64,000 bases of DNA from Prochlorococcus sp. AG-363-P01. GTDB lineage: Bacteria; Cyanobacteriota; Cyanobacteriia; PCC-6307; Cyanobiaceae. Positions 53,651 through 64,000 of this stretch are shown here, piece after piece. The notes under the pieces are model-generated. The model made no database searches and was not told the DNA's origin. It saw nothing but the letters and a program-made list of their open reading frames with translations. The position numbers and the translations under genes were made by a program. The first letter of the stretch is position 1. Every line of letters starts with the position of its first letter. Location: positions 23,797-87,796 of the forward strand of contig QCGC01000005.1 of NCBI GenBank assembly GCA_003278225.1, read 5' to 3'.

Positions 53651-54642
53651 TCTTGTACAGCATTACCTAGTCGACGAAGTCCATTTAAGGCATCTCTTAA
53701 AAGATTACGAACACGGTCCCTACTTATTCCAAGAACACGACCAATCCCAGTCAAGCTCATAGGATCTTCTCCATCTATCCCATAGCGCATTCTGACAACT
53801 CGAGACTGCAGGTCTGGTAACTGTTCAAGCAATGTTTCTAAATCCCCTTTCATGCAATCAAACTCAATCTGCTCATCAGGTAAATCCTTTTCACCAGGGA
53901 GCAAGTCAAGCAACATTGTGTCATCACTGTCTCCCACACTCATTTGCAAACTCAGAGGATTACGGGCACTAGACATCAACTCTTTAACGTCATCTTCTGG
54001 CAGCTCTACAAACTCAGCCAACTCAGTCAAAGTCGGCGTTCTAGCCATTTCCTGACTCAATACTCGCTGCCCCCTCTTCAACTTATTCAATATCTCCGTG
54101 ATATGAATAGGCAAGCGAATTGTTCTGCTTTTCTCTGCAATTGCACGAGTAATTCCTTGCCTAATCCACCAATACGCATATGTGGAAAATTTATATCCAC
54201 GTGTTGGGTCAAATTTCTCTACTCCTCGGACTAATCCAATTGTTCCCTCCTGGATTAAATCCAAAAGCTCCATATTCCGCTTTGTATATTTCTTAGCAAC
54301 ACTGACAACTAATCTCAAATTGGCAGACACCATGCGCTCTTTAGCACGCTGACCATTCTTCATTTTCCTTTTTAACTGGATCATTGTTAATCCAGCAGCA
54401 ACAGCCAAGTCTTCAATACTGGGTTGTTGATCCATATTCGCTTTCAGCTCAGCTTCCAGCGATTCCAAAGACATCAACTCTTGGACTTGACGACCCAAAG
54501 TGATCTCCTCTTCATGCGAAAGCAAAGGTACACGCCCAATATCACGCAAATAGGAACGCACTAAATCAACTTCTATCGGGAAGTCTCTAAGAGGAGCAAC
54601 AATTTCCTGACTTGATGAAGTAAGTCCTTGGAGGGATGCCAT
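53635..54642 (-). CDS. RNA polymerase sigma factor, sigma-70 family (cyanobacterial group 2-like)
   Basis: DLIQEGTIGLVRGVEKFDPTRGYKFSTYAYWWIRQGITRAIAEKSRTIRLP; region 4 MRYGIDGEDPMSLTGIGRVLGISRDRVRNLL. Confidence 0.95.
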   Translation of the reverse strand: MASLQGLTSSSQEIVAPLRDFPIEVDLVRSYLRDIGRVPLLSHEEEITLGRQVQELMSLESLEAELKANMDQQPSIEDLAVAAGLTMIQLKRKMKNGQRAKERMVSANLRLVVSVAKKYTKRNMELLDLIQEGTIGLVRGVEKFDPTRGYKFSTYAYWWIRQGITRAIAEKSRTIRLPIHITEILNKLKRGQRVLSQEMARTPTLTELAEFVELPEDDVKELMSSARNPLSLQMSVGDSDDTMLLDLLPGEKDLPDEQIEFDCMKGDLETLLEQLPDLQSRVVRMRYGIDGEDPMSLTGIGRVLGISRDRVRNLLRDALNGLRRLGNAVQDYVAC

Positions 54643-54734
54643 TAAAGCTGTATTGCGATATGTAAAGCGTACTACTAAGAACTGTAAAGATCTATATCGG
54701 ATAATTAATTGTACTCATAATTGAGTATTTATAC

Positions 54735-56156
54735 CTACAAAGAAGGGGTACCCATGTGTACTAAAAGCCAAGAAGCCGTTTTCAAATAAATCAAAACTCC
54801 TGCCACATCTGTTGCAGTTGTAATAAAAGGTGCAGACATCAAGGCTGGATCTAATCCCATGCGGTCAAAGAGTAAAGGCAGCGCAGCGCCAGCAGTTGCA
54901 GCCAAAGTTGTAATGGCCAGCAAACTAATGCCTACAGCTGCACCGATCAAAGGCCCCTCCCCGCGCCACCAAGCAAATGGAACCACAACAAACAACATCA
55001 ATAAGCCCAACAGTGCACCCGCTATGGCCTCTCTCAGCACGGCTTTCATGACGCCAAGAGATTGAATACTTTGAGTACTTAAACCACGAATTACCACTGT
55101 TGAGCTCTGAGCACCAACATTACCTCCCGTACCAATTAGTAAAGGAATAAATGCGGCAAGCAGAACTACCTGCTTCAAAACCAAATCATTCATAGCTATC
55201 ACTTGTGTTGTTAAGCCATTTGCAAGTACCAAGGCTGAAAGCCAAACAACACGTCTTCTAGCTACAACAAACAAATTGCTTTGAAAATAATCATCTTCAT
55301 CGCCTGCCTGGACCGCACCAGCGGCATAAAGGTCTCGAGTCGCTTCTTGCTCAATGACATCAATCACATCATCGACCGTGACAATGCCAACCAAACGCTT
55401 CTCTAGATCTACGACTGGTAAAGCTAAAAAATCATATCTCTGAATTACTCTTGCAACCTCTTCCTGGTCTGTATCTGTACGAACACTTACGACTTCGCGT
55501 GTCATCACATCGCCTATCCGATCTTGTGGAGCAGCAGTTACTAGATCTCTTAAAGAAAGAATGCCCGTTAAATGTCTTTCCTTATCAGTGACATAAAGGC
55601 TATAGATAGTTTCTGTAAAAGAAGCTTGACGACGAACAATTGTTAAAGCTTGCTCAGCACTTTGAAACTCTTTGAGATCTATAAACTCGGTTGTCATTAA
55701 CCTCCCAGCTGTCTCCGTCTCATAACCCAAAAGTTGTGCGGTAACTCGTCTCTCAGCAGGGCTTAATTCAGAAAGCAATCGACGCACAACTTTCGCAGGC
55801 AATTCATCAAATAATCGAACTCTGTCATCTGGAGACATCTCTTCAACTAATTCGAGCACTTCTCCTGATCTCAACCTGTCTAATAAGCTCTGCTGAACCA
55901 CAGCATCTAGATATTCGTAAACCTCTATAGCTTCATTTTTGTTTAAAAGTCTGAAAGCCAAGGCTTGCAAGATCAAAGGAAGCTTACCTATTGCTTCAGC
56001 GATATCAACAGGCTGAACAGGTTCTAATAAAGCTTTGACTCCGTCATAATTGCCCGCTGACAACATTGCTTCAATTTCATCAGCTACTCCATCTGCTTGG
56101 TGCGGACTATTCACTAACGATGCCATTCCTGCAGGGGCCCTATTTGTCTCATTCAT
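54735..56156 (-). CDS. mgtE: Magnesium transporter MgtE
   Basis: MgtE N-domain, CBS pair, TM region (IPLLIGTGGNVGAQSSTVVIRGL). Confidence 0.95.
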   Translation of the reverse strand: MNETNRAPAGMASLVNSPHQADGVADEIEAMLSAGNYDGVKALLEPVQPVDIAEAIGKLPLILQALAFRLLNKNEAIEVYEYLDAVVQQSLLDRLRSGEVLELVEEMSPDDRVRLFDELPAKVVRRLLSELSPAERRVTAQLLGYETETAGRLMTTEFIDLKEFQSAEQALTIVRRQASFTETIYSLYVTDKERHLTGILSLRDLVTAAPQDRIGDVMTREVVSVRTDTDQEEVARVIQRYDFLALPVVDLEKRLVGIVTVDDVIDVIEQEATRDLYAAGAVQAGDEDDYFQSNLFVVARRRVVWLSALVLANGLTTQVIAMNDLVLKQVVLLAAFIPLLIGTGGNVGAQSSTVVIRGLSTQSIQSLGVMKAVLREAIAGALLGLLMLFVVVPFAWWRGEGPLIGAAVGISLLAITTLAATAGAALPLLFDRMGLDPALMSAPFITTATDVAGVLIYLKTASWLLVHMGTPSL

Positions 56157-56218
56157 CGGAGCACTTGCAGAGCCTTGTTACTTTATGGCTAAGCTCAGAA
56201 ATTATCAGTTTTAAGTAA

Positions 56219-56698
56219 ATGACCGTGAATGTTAATGAAGTCATAGTAATGACTGCAAATGGGACACAAAAATGCCTTGGAGAGTACAAAGGCCAAGTCC
56301 TTCTCATAGTGAATGTTGCTAGCCGCTGTGGTTTTACAAAGCAATATGCAGGATTGCAAGATTTACAAAATACTTATGGCAGCAAAGGATTCCAAGTCCT
56401 TGGTTTCCCTTGCAATGACTTTGGCGCACAAGAGCCAGGAACCATCACAGAGATTCAGACTTTTTGCTCTGGAACCTATCAAGCAACTTTTACTCTTTTC
56501 GACAAAATTCATGCCAAAGGTAAAACTACAGAGCCATATACAACCCTTAACCAAGCTGAACCATCTGGGGACGTAGAGTGGAACTTCGAAAAATTTCTAA
56601 TTGGTAAGGAAGGAAACGTCCTCGAAAGATTTAAAAGTGCAATCGAACCTAATAGCGTCGAAATAAAAACCGCAATAGAAAAGGCATTGAAGAATTAA
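56219..56698 (+). CDS. Glutathione peroxidase-like protein
   Basis: LLIVNVASRCGFTKQYAGLQDLQNTYGSKGFQVLGFPCNDFGAQEPG; Cys rather than Sec at the active site. Confidence 0.93.
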   Translation: MTVNVNEVIVMTANGTQKCLGEYKGQVLLIVNVASRCGFTKQYAGLQDLQNTYGSKGFQVLGFPCNDFGAQEPGTITEIQTFCSGTYQATFTLFDKIHAKGKTTEPYTTLNQAEPSGDVEWNFEKFLIGKEGNVLERFKSAIEPNSVEIKTAIEKALKN

Positions 56699-57053
56699 TA
56701 CTCTTGCCAAGAGCAAATCCAATTGCTGCGGAGGCTAAACCAAAAAAAAATGCAGAACAAATCAAGCCTAATGCCTTAAAAAAAGCACCACTTGAAAGTA
56801 ACTGCGCAACATCAATCATCCAACTGCTAAAAGTTGTTAATGCACCACAAAAACCAACGCCAAAAATCAATTTATATTGATGCTTCAATGGCAAGCTAAT
56901 TAAAAAGCCAAGTATGGTAGAGCCACAAATATTCACTACAAAGTTGTCATCAATTTGCCAGCGTATTAATGCCCCTGGAATAGCCCCTAAAGATATTGCA
57001 ATAAGATGAGTAAATTCTTTTCTTAGCAATAAATAAAAATTAGCCATTAGCAA
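56649..57053 (-). CDS. crcB: Fluoride channel CrcB/Fluc, copy 1
   Basis: GAIPGALIRW, GVGFCGALTTFSSWMID. Confidence 0.88.
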   Translation of the reverse strand: MLMANFYLLLRKEFTHLIAISLGAIPGALIRWQIDDNFVVNICGSTILGFLISLPLKHQYKLIFGVGFCGALTTFSSWMIDVAQLLSSGAFFKALGLICSAFFFGLASAAIGFALGKSINSSMPFLLRFLFRRY

Positions 57054-57441
57054 AAGCTAAGCCAGCTAAGGCTGCCATGAGACCGCCCAGCAAAGAGCAT
57101 AAAGACAGTACAAAGAACTGCTTCCAGTGATGATCTAGTAAAAGACTTAATAAGTCATTTATAAAGGCAGAAAATGTACTTAAACTTCCCAAAAATCCTA
57201 CACAGATAAACAAAGCTAAAGGAGAATTATTATCAAAAGAATTGAGCCCAAAACGAGAGCTAAGTGCCAAAAACAAACCAAGAAGAAATGCAGCCAAAAT
57301 ATTCACAACAAAAGTAGCCCAATGCTTTGCAGAGAAGATGGAGCTAAAGAAACTCGTTAAATATACTCGAATCAAAGAACCAGCAATTGCACCAACTGAA
57401 AGAACTAAAAAAGGTCTATAAGCTTCAAGACTTTTGAACAT
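57040..57441 (-). CDS. crcB: Fluoride channel CrcB/Fluc, copy 2
   Basis: GAIAGSLIRVYL, GFLGSLSTFSAFINDL. Confidence 0.88.
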   Translation of the reverse strand: MFKSLEAYRPFLVLSVGAIAGSLIRVYLTSFFSSIFSAKHWATFVVNILAAFLLGLFLALSSRFGLNSFDNNSPLALFICVGFLGSLSTFSAFINDLLSLLLDHHWKQFFVLSLCSLLGGLMAALAGLAFANG

Positions 57442-57768
57442 TTAGCCAGCCGCGCCTTACAAAAGAATTAAATTCCATTCTTTCATTAGAAACAATTTGA
57501 ACATGGATCCATGCATTTCCATCTTTACCTTGATATCTTCTTAAAACCTGCAATGGTGTACCAAGCTTTAAAGTACGCAAACTAGGAGCATTAACAGAAG
57601 GACTTGCTTTTAAAGCACAAAAATCACTAATGAATAAAGATTTTGAATATTGAGAACGACAATACTCTAATTGTAAGTTTTCAATACCTCCAGCAGGAAG
57701 TGCAACTGGCAAAAATAATGCTATTCCTAAAAACCAGGTCCAGCGAAGCGCAGCAATCATTGCCAGCA

Positions 57769-57769
<1 letters not shown>
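57425..57769 (-). CDS. Small SH3-like domain protein with signal peptide
   Basis: Hydrophobic N-terminus; ALKASPSVNAPSLRTLKLGTPLQVLRRYQGKDGNAWIHVQI. Confidence 0.7.
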
Positions 57770-59754
<1,985 letters not shown>

Positions 59755-59888
59755 TTACAACCAGGAAGGTTTTTTCTAAAAGGTCCCATTGACCAGAAAC
59801 CTCTACCTAGCAGCCACAATTTACCACTCGTTTCACTGAAAGTCTCGATTTTCAAAATGCTTTTGACAATGATTTCTGGCAAGGCAAA

Positions 59889-60803
59889 GTGAATCAAAAA
59901 ACAATGTGCTCAACTAAGCCATTCATAATTGTTCTCTTAGGACCAACAGCCAGCGGCAAAACAGAGCTTGGAATAGATATAGCCGAAGAATTAAATCTAG
60001 ATATTCACAACATAGATTCCCGTCAGCTTTATATAGGCATGAATATCGGTACAGCCAAACCAACCAAGCAACAAATAAAGAGAGTTAAGCACCACCTCAT
60101 AGATCTTAGGGAACCCAGCAATCCCTTAACCTTCAAGGAATTTCAAAAACAAGCTCTAGAAAGTATTGAGCAAAATCTCGAAAAAAATCAAATGGCTTTA
60201 TTAGTTGGAGGAAGTGGTTTATATCTCAAAGCAATAACTTGTGGACTTCAACCTTCAGCAGTGCCACCGATAGCACATCTCCGCACACAACTAACTGAGA
60301 TAGGCCAAAATGAATGCTATAAGCTATTAAAATCTTCTGATCCAAATGCTGCTAGACGTATTGCCTCAGCAGACGCAATACGAACTCAAAGAGCACTAGA
60401 AGTACTTTATGCAACTGGGCAATCAATTACACAACAAGAAGGCTCTAAACCACCGCCCTGGCAAATTTTAGAGTTAGGGTTAGACCCAATAAATCTCCGA
60501 GAAAGAATTTCAGTTCGAACAAAACAGCTATACAGGAATGGACTTATTCCAGAAACGGAGCATCTAAGCAATGTATACAGTTCTGAACTGCCTCTGTTAA
60601 AAACAATTGGCTACTCAGAAGCTTTAAAAGTCATTGAAGGCAGTTTAACAATCAAAAATGCCATAGAAATCACTACTCGTCGCACTCATCAATTTGCAAA
60701 AAGACAACGCACATGGTTTCGTAAGCAACATAATCCCAAATGGTTAAAAGATGAGGAACCACTCAGAGAAGCACTATCCTTGATACATTCCAGTCTAGGG
60801 TGA
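59889..60803 (+). CDS. miaA: tRNA dimethylallyltransferase
   Basis: [49 protein letters not shown]. Confidence 0.95.
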   Translation: MNQKTMCSTKPFIIVLLGPTASGKTELGIDIAEELNLDIHNIDSRQLYIGMNIGTAKPTKQQIKRVKHHLIDLREPSNPLTFKEFQKQALESIEQNLEKNQMALLVGGSGLYLKAITCGLQPSAVPPIAHLRTQLTEIGQNECYKLLKSSDPNAARRIASADAIRTQRALEVLYATGQSITQQEGSKPPPWQILELGLDPINLRERISVRTKQLYRNGLIPETEHLSNVYSSELPLLKTIGYSEALKVIEGSLTIKNAIEITTRRTHQFAKRQRTWFRKQHNPKWLKDEEPLREALSLIHSSLG

Positions 60804-60864
60804 GTAAAGCAGACAAAAGCTTTTATTTCCTCCTTTCATCTGCACTGTTCCCTTAACCCACTGA

Positions 60865-61527
60865 ATGCCTCCACGTCCTCGTTTTGATCGTCGCGCTCCA
60901 GTCAGAGAGCTTCCAAATATTAATGATCGAATCAACTATCCAAAGCTCAGGGTGGTTGACTCAGACGGTACACAACTAGGTGTAATCCATAGAGAAGAAG
61001 CCCTTGAAGTGGCTAAAGAGAGAGAGCTAGATCTAGTTTTGGTAAGCGAAAAAGCAGATCCTCCTGTTTGCCGAATTATGGATTACGGCAAATACAAATT
61101 TGAGCAAGAAAAAAAAGCTAAAGAAGCAAAGAAAAAGTCACATCAAACCGAAGTGAAAGAAGTGAAAATGCGCTACAAAATTGACCAGCATGATTACGAT
61201 GTTCGGATTGGACATGCAACTCGTTTCCTCAAAGCAGGGGACAAAGTTAAATGCACAGTTATCTTCAGAGGCCGTGAAATTCAACATACTTCCCTTGCTG
61301 AAACACTTCTAAGGCGCATGGCTAAGGATTTAGAAGAGCAAGCAGAAGTTCAACAAGCTCCCAAACGAGAGGGTCGAAATATGATCATGTTCCTTACCCC
61401 CAGAAAAACCCCTCTGATCAAAAAAGAAAAAAATGGTGCTTCAACTGTTCAAGCAGTACGGACAATTAGTACCCCGATAAGAACTAATAGCTCAAAAGTT
61501 GCAAAAAAAACAGATAGCGCTATCTAG
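60865..61527 (+). CDS. infC: Translation initiation factor IF-3
   Basis: [45 protein letters not shown]. Confidence 0.97.
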   Translation: MPPRPRFDRRAPVRELPNINDRINYPKLRVVDSDGTQLGVIHREEALEVAKERELDLVLVSEKADPPVCRIMDYGKYKFEQEKKAKEAKKKSHQTEVKEVKMRYKIDQHDYDVRIGHATRFLKAGDKVKCTVIFRGREIQHTSLAETLLRRMAKDLEEQAEVQQAPKREGRNMIMFLTPRKTPLIKKEKNGASTVQAVRTISTPIRTNSSKVAKKTDSAI

Positions 61528-61622
61528 AAAAATTCTTCTTCGAAATAACTTAAGAGAAATGAGTCAAATCATTCTCAATTTTTGATTTATTGCAAATTGT
61601 TGGATAAAGCCTAATCAAAGGC

Positions 61623-61722
61623 TGTGACAAAGATCTCACAATTGTCACAACCTCTTAGGACACAGAGAGGATTGTCACCAAGGCTACCAGTCTTTAATGT
61701 GGTCACATTGCAACCTGTCACG
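61623..61722. promoter_or_regulatory. Cluster of five GTCAC/GTGAC boxes upstream of plmA
   Basis: TGTGACAA (61623), TTGTCACA (61642), TTGTCACC (61672), TGGTCACA (about 61700), CTGTCACG (61715); the first two form an 8-bp perfect inverted repeat. Confidence 0.5.
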
Positions 61723-61727
61723 AAGGC

Positions 61728-62714
61728 GTGCGATTTCATATACAACAAGAAAGCGACATCCCTGCATCTAGTCAGCTGTATAACCAGATCTGTTTTGCTA
61801 TAGCAGCACGTCACTATCCCCCAGGGCACCGATTGCCTAGCACCCGCCAACTTGCAATGCAGACTGGACTGCATCGCAACACAATCAGTAAGGTTTACCG
61901 CCAACTCGAAAATGATGGAGTTGTAGAAGCAATCGCTGGATCAGGAATATACGTCCGAGATCAGAAAAAACAACGTGAAAGTCGTGTATCGCCTCATGCA
62001 AGGCATCGAGAAGCAAAAGACTTAGACCAGGAAGTTCGAAAATGTGTGGATGGACTACTCAATGCCGGCTGCACATTGCAACAAACAAGAGAATTATTAA
62101 CTCGTGAAATTGATTGGCGACTGAGATGTGGAGCCAGAGTATTAGTCAGCACACCTAGAGAAGATATCGGAGCTTCCATGCTTATTGCTGAAGAACTGGA
62201 GCCAAACTTACAGGTGCCAGTCGAAGTCGTACCCATGGAGGAATTAGAAAGTGTTCTCCAAAGTTCAAACAATGGAACAGTGGTAACAAGTAGATACTTC
62301 CTCAAACCTTTAGAAGAGCTAGCTAAAAAGCATTCAGTAAGAGCTATAGCAGTAGATCTAAGTGACTTCAGAAAAGAGCTGTCAATGCTGAAAGAGTTGC
62401 GTTCTGGGAGTTGTGTTGGATTGGTCAGTATTAGTCCAGGAATCCTTAGAGCAGCTGAGGTAATCCTTCACAGCATGAGAGGGAATGAACTATTACTGAT
62501 GACTGCAACACCTGATGTTGGCAGTAGATTATTAGCCCTGCTTAGAGCTACAAGCCATGTACTTTGCGATAGCCCTAGTCTCCCTTTAGTGGAAAATAGT
62601 CTTCGTCAAAATCGTTCACAGCTAATGCGTATGCCTCAAATACATTGCGCAGAAAATTATCTCAGCGAATCGACTATCGAACAACTTCGCAAAGAAATAG
62701 GTCTACTCTCTTAA
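61728..62714 (+). CDS. plmA: GntR/YtrA-family transcriptional regulator, PlmA-like
   Basis: SQLYNQICFAIAARHYPPGHRLPSTRQLAMQTGLHRNTISKVYRQLENDGVVEAIAGSGIYV, with a long C-terminal domain that is not an aminotransferase. Confidence 0.75.
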   Translation: MRFHIQQESDIPASSQLYNQICFAIAARHYPPGHRLPSTRQLAMQTGLHRNTISKVYRQLENDGVVEAIAGSGIYVRDQKKQRESRVSPHARHREAKDLDQEVRKCVDGLLNAGCTLQQTRELLTREIDWRLRCGARVLVSTPREDIGASMLIAEELEPNLQVPVEVVPMEELESVLQSSNNGTVVTSRYFLKPLEELAKKHSVRAIAVDLSDFRKELSMLKELRSGSCVGLVSISPGILRAAEVILHSMRGNELLLMTATPDVGSRLLALLRATSHVLCDSPSLPLVENSLRQNRSQLMRMPQIHCAENYLSESTIEQLRKEIGLLS

Positions 62715-62740
62715 AATTAGCTTAATAATTTCAGCCGAAG

Positions 62741-63484
62741 ATGTTCAAAACCATCAAGGGCGATTTAGCCATAATTCGCGAAAGAGATCCAGCAGCACGT
62801 GGATTCCTAGAGATTCTGCTTTGCTACCCAGGATTTCAGGCAATTTCATTACACAGAATTAGCCACAGACTCTGGAAACATCGGTTGCCACTAGTGCCAC
62901 GTTTACTAAGTCAAATCACAAGGGCGCTAACTGGTATAGAAATTCATCCTGGCGCCAAAATTGGAACAGGCGTATTTATTGATCATGGTATGGGTGTCGT
63001 AATAGGAGAGACAACAGAGATAGGTAATCGATGTCTGCTCTATCAAGGGGTCACGCTTGGTGGCACAGGAAAGGAAAGTGGAAAGAGGCATCCCACATTG
63101 GCTGAAAATGTTGTAATTGGAGCAGGCGCAAAAATCCTAGGGGCTATTACCGTTGGAGCAAATACAAGGGTTGGTGCTGGTTCAGTGGTAGTTCGCGATG
63201 TTGAAGCAAACAGCACAGTAGTAGGCATTCCAGGCCGTGTTGTGCATCAAAGTGGGGTGAAGGTCAATCCATTAGCTCATTCCGCATTGCCTGATGCAGA
63301 AGCCAATGTTATTCGCAATCTGATGGAACGTATTGATCAACTAGAAAATCAACTTAGTACAATGCAAATATGCCTAGAAAATGTTGCTAAAGTAAAAATT
63401 CCTCAGGAGATTTTATCCGGAGAAGCGCAAAATTTAAAAGACCGTGAAATCATAGAATTTATTGGAGATAATCCCTCAAATTAA
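62741..63484 (+). CDS. cysE: Serine O-acetyltransferase
   Basis: [54 protein letters not shown] hexapeptide repeats. Confidence 0.96.
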   Translation: MFKTIKGDLAIIRERDPAARGFLEILLCYPGFQAISLHRISHRLWKHRLPLVPRLLSQITRALTGIEIHPGAKIGTGVFIDHGMGVVIGETTEIGNRCLLYQGVTLGGTGKESGKRHPTLAENVVIGAGAKILGAITVGANTRVGAGSVVVRDVEANSTVVGIPGRVVHQSGVKVNPLAHSALPDAEANVIRNLMERIDQLENQLSTMQICLENVAKVKIPQEILSGEAQNLKDREIIEFIGDNPSN

Positions 63485-64000
63485 TTAACTTTCGGTATTT
63501 TCATTATTAGCTGTTTTAGGTGCTGGTTGAAACATAAACATTGAATAAATAACATTACGTCGCATATTTGTCATCATTTCAAGGAACATATCATAGCCTT
63601 CATTTTTATACTCAATTAATGGATCTTTTTGCCCATATCCTCTTAACCCTACTGACTCACGCAACGCATCCATTGATTGCAAATGTTCACGCCAAAGAGT
63701 ATCAATTTGCTGCAAGATAAAAAAGCGTTCAGCTTCTCTCATTAATCCAGGTCTTTCTACCTCTATTTGCCTCTCCTTAATATCATATATATTACGCAGT
63801 TGCTCTTGCAAAAAGGCCTTCAACTCTTCCATATTTAATCCCTTCAAATCATGATGACTTAAGTCATCCAACAAATATATAAATTGCTTTACCTTATCAA
63901 CTAATTGTTCAATGTCCCATTCCTCTGGAGGCAAATCTGGGTTGACATATGCATCAACAATATCATCCATTGTGCGCTCTCCATATCCAATTACTTGCTT
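63485..64000 (-). CDS. secA: Preprotein translocase subunit SecA, C-terminal part (runs off the right edge)
   Basis: Frame continues to the edge as [55 protein letters not shown]. Confidence 0.95.
   Translation of the reverse strand, partial: KQVIGYGERTMDDIVDAYVNPDLPPEEWDIEQLVDKVKQFIYLLDDLSHHDLKGLNMEELKAFLQEQLRNIYDIKERQIEVERPGLMREAERFFILQQIDTLWREHLQSMDALRESVGLRGYGQKDPLIEYKNEGYDMFLEMMTNMRRNVIYSMFMFQPAPKTANNENTES

Noticed and set aside
61611-61904. 97-aa minus ORF over the plmA 5' end
   Set aside because: Mostly antisense to the clearly coding plmA N-terminus, with cysteine-rich random-looking composition.

Overview
The window looks like a chromosomal segment of a low-GC marine picocyanobacterium, most likely a low-light Prochlorococcus. 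This is inferred from ho1-pebA-pebB without phycobilisome genes, psaC, ndhS, a panC/cmk fusion, a plmA-like GntR regulator, an rpaB-like regulator, a DUF1651 protein and low GC throughout. Roughly 1-5.8 kb is an AT-rich accessory island: a partial SAM methyltransferase, a GNAT acetyltransferase, a fused ABC exporter, a serine recombinase, a DUF1651 protein and a Stealth-type sugar-phosphate transferase. The remainder is mostly dense housekeeping DNA: purM, panC/cmk, icd, glgP, rnc, rimM, glmS, psaC, acpP, fabF, tkt, thiC with a TPP riboswitch, ruvB, smpB, lysS, rpaB, mreBCD, ssb, ahcY, mutY, a sigma factor, mgtE, two crcB genes, gyrB, miaA, infC, cysE and the 3' part of secA. RNA features are tRNA-Arg(CCT), the RNase P RNA and the TPP riboswitch. 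The most interesting items are: (i) an exact 19-bp tandem repeat plus a third half-copy between the divergent GNAT and ABC exporter genes; (ii) two long perfect inverted repeats in the region upstream of the rpaB-like gene; (iii) a dld / lldD-like / DUF1537-kinase cluster in an autotroph; (iv) overlapping back-to-back promoters predicted for tRNA-Arg and rnpB; (v) a cluster of GTCAC motifs upstream of plmA; (vi) microproteins missing from the ORF track; and (vii) a hairpin directly in front of the glmS start codon. No CRISPR array or insertion sequence was seen. All calls come from reading the sequence by eye; no database searches were run.
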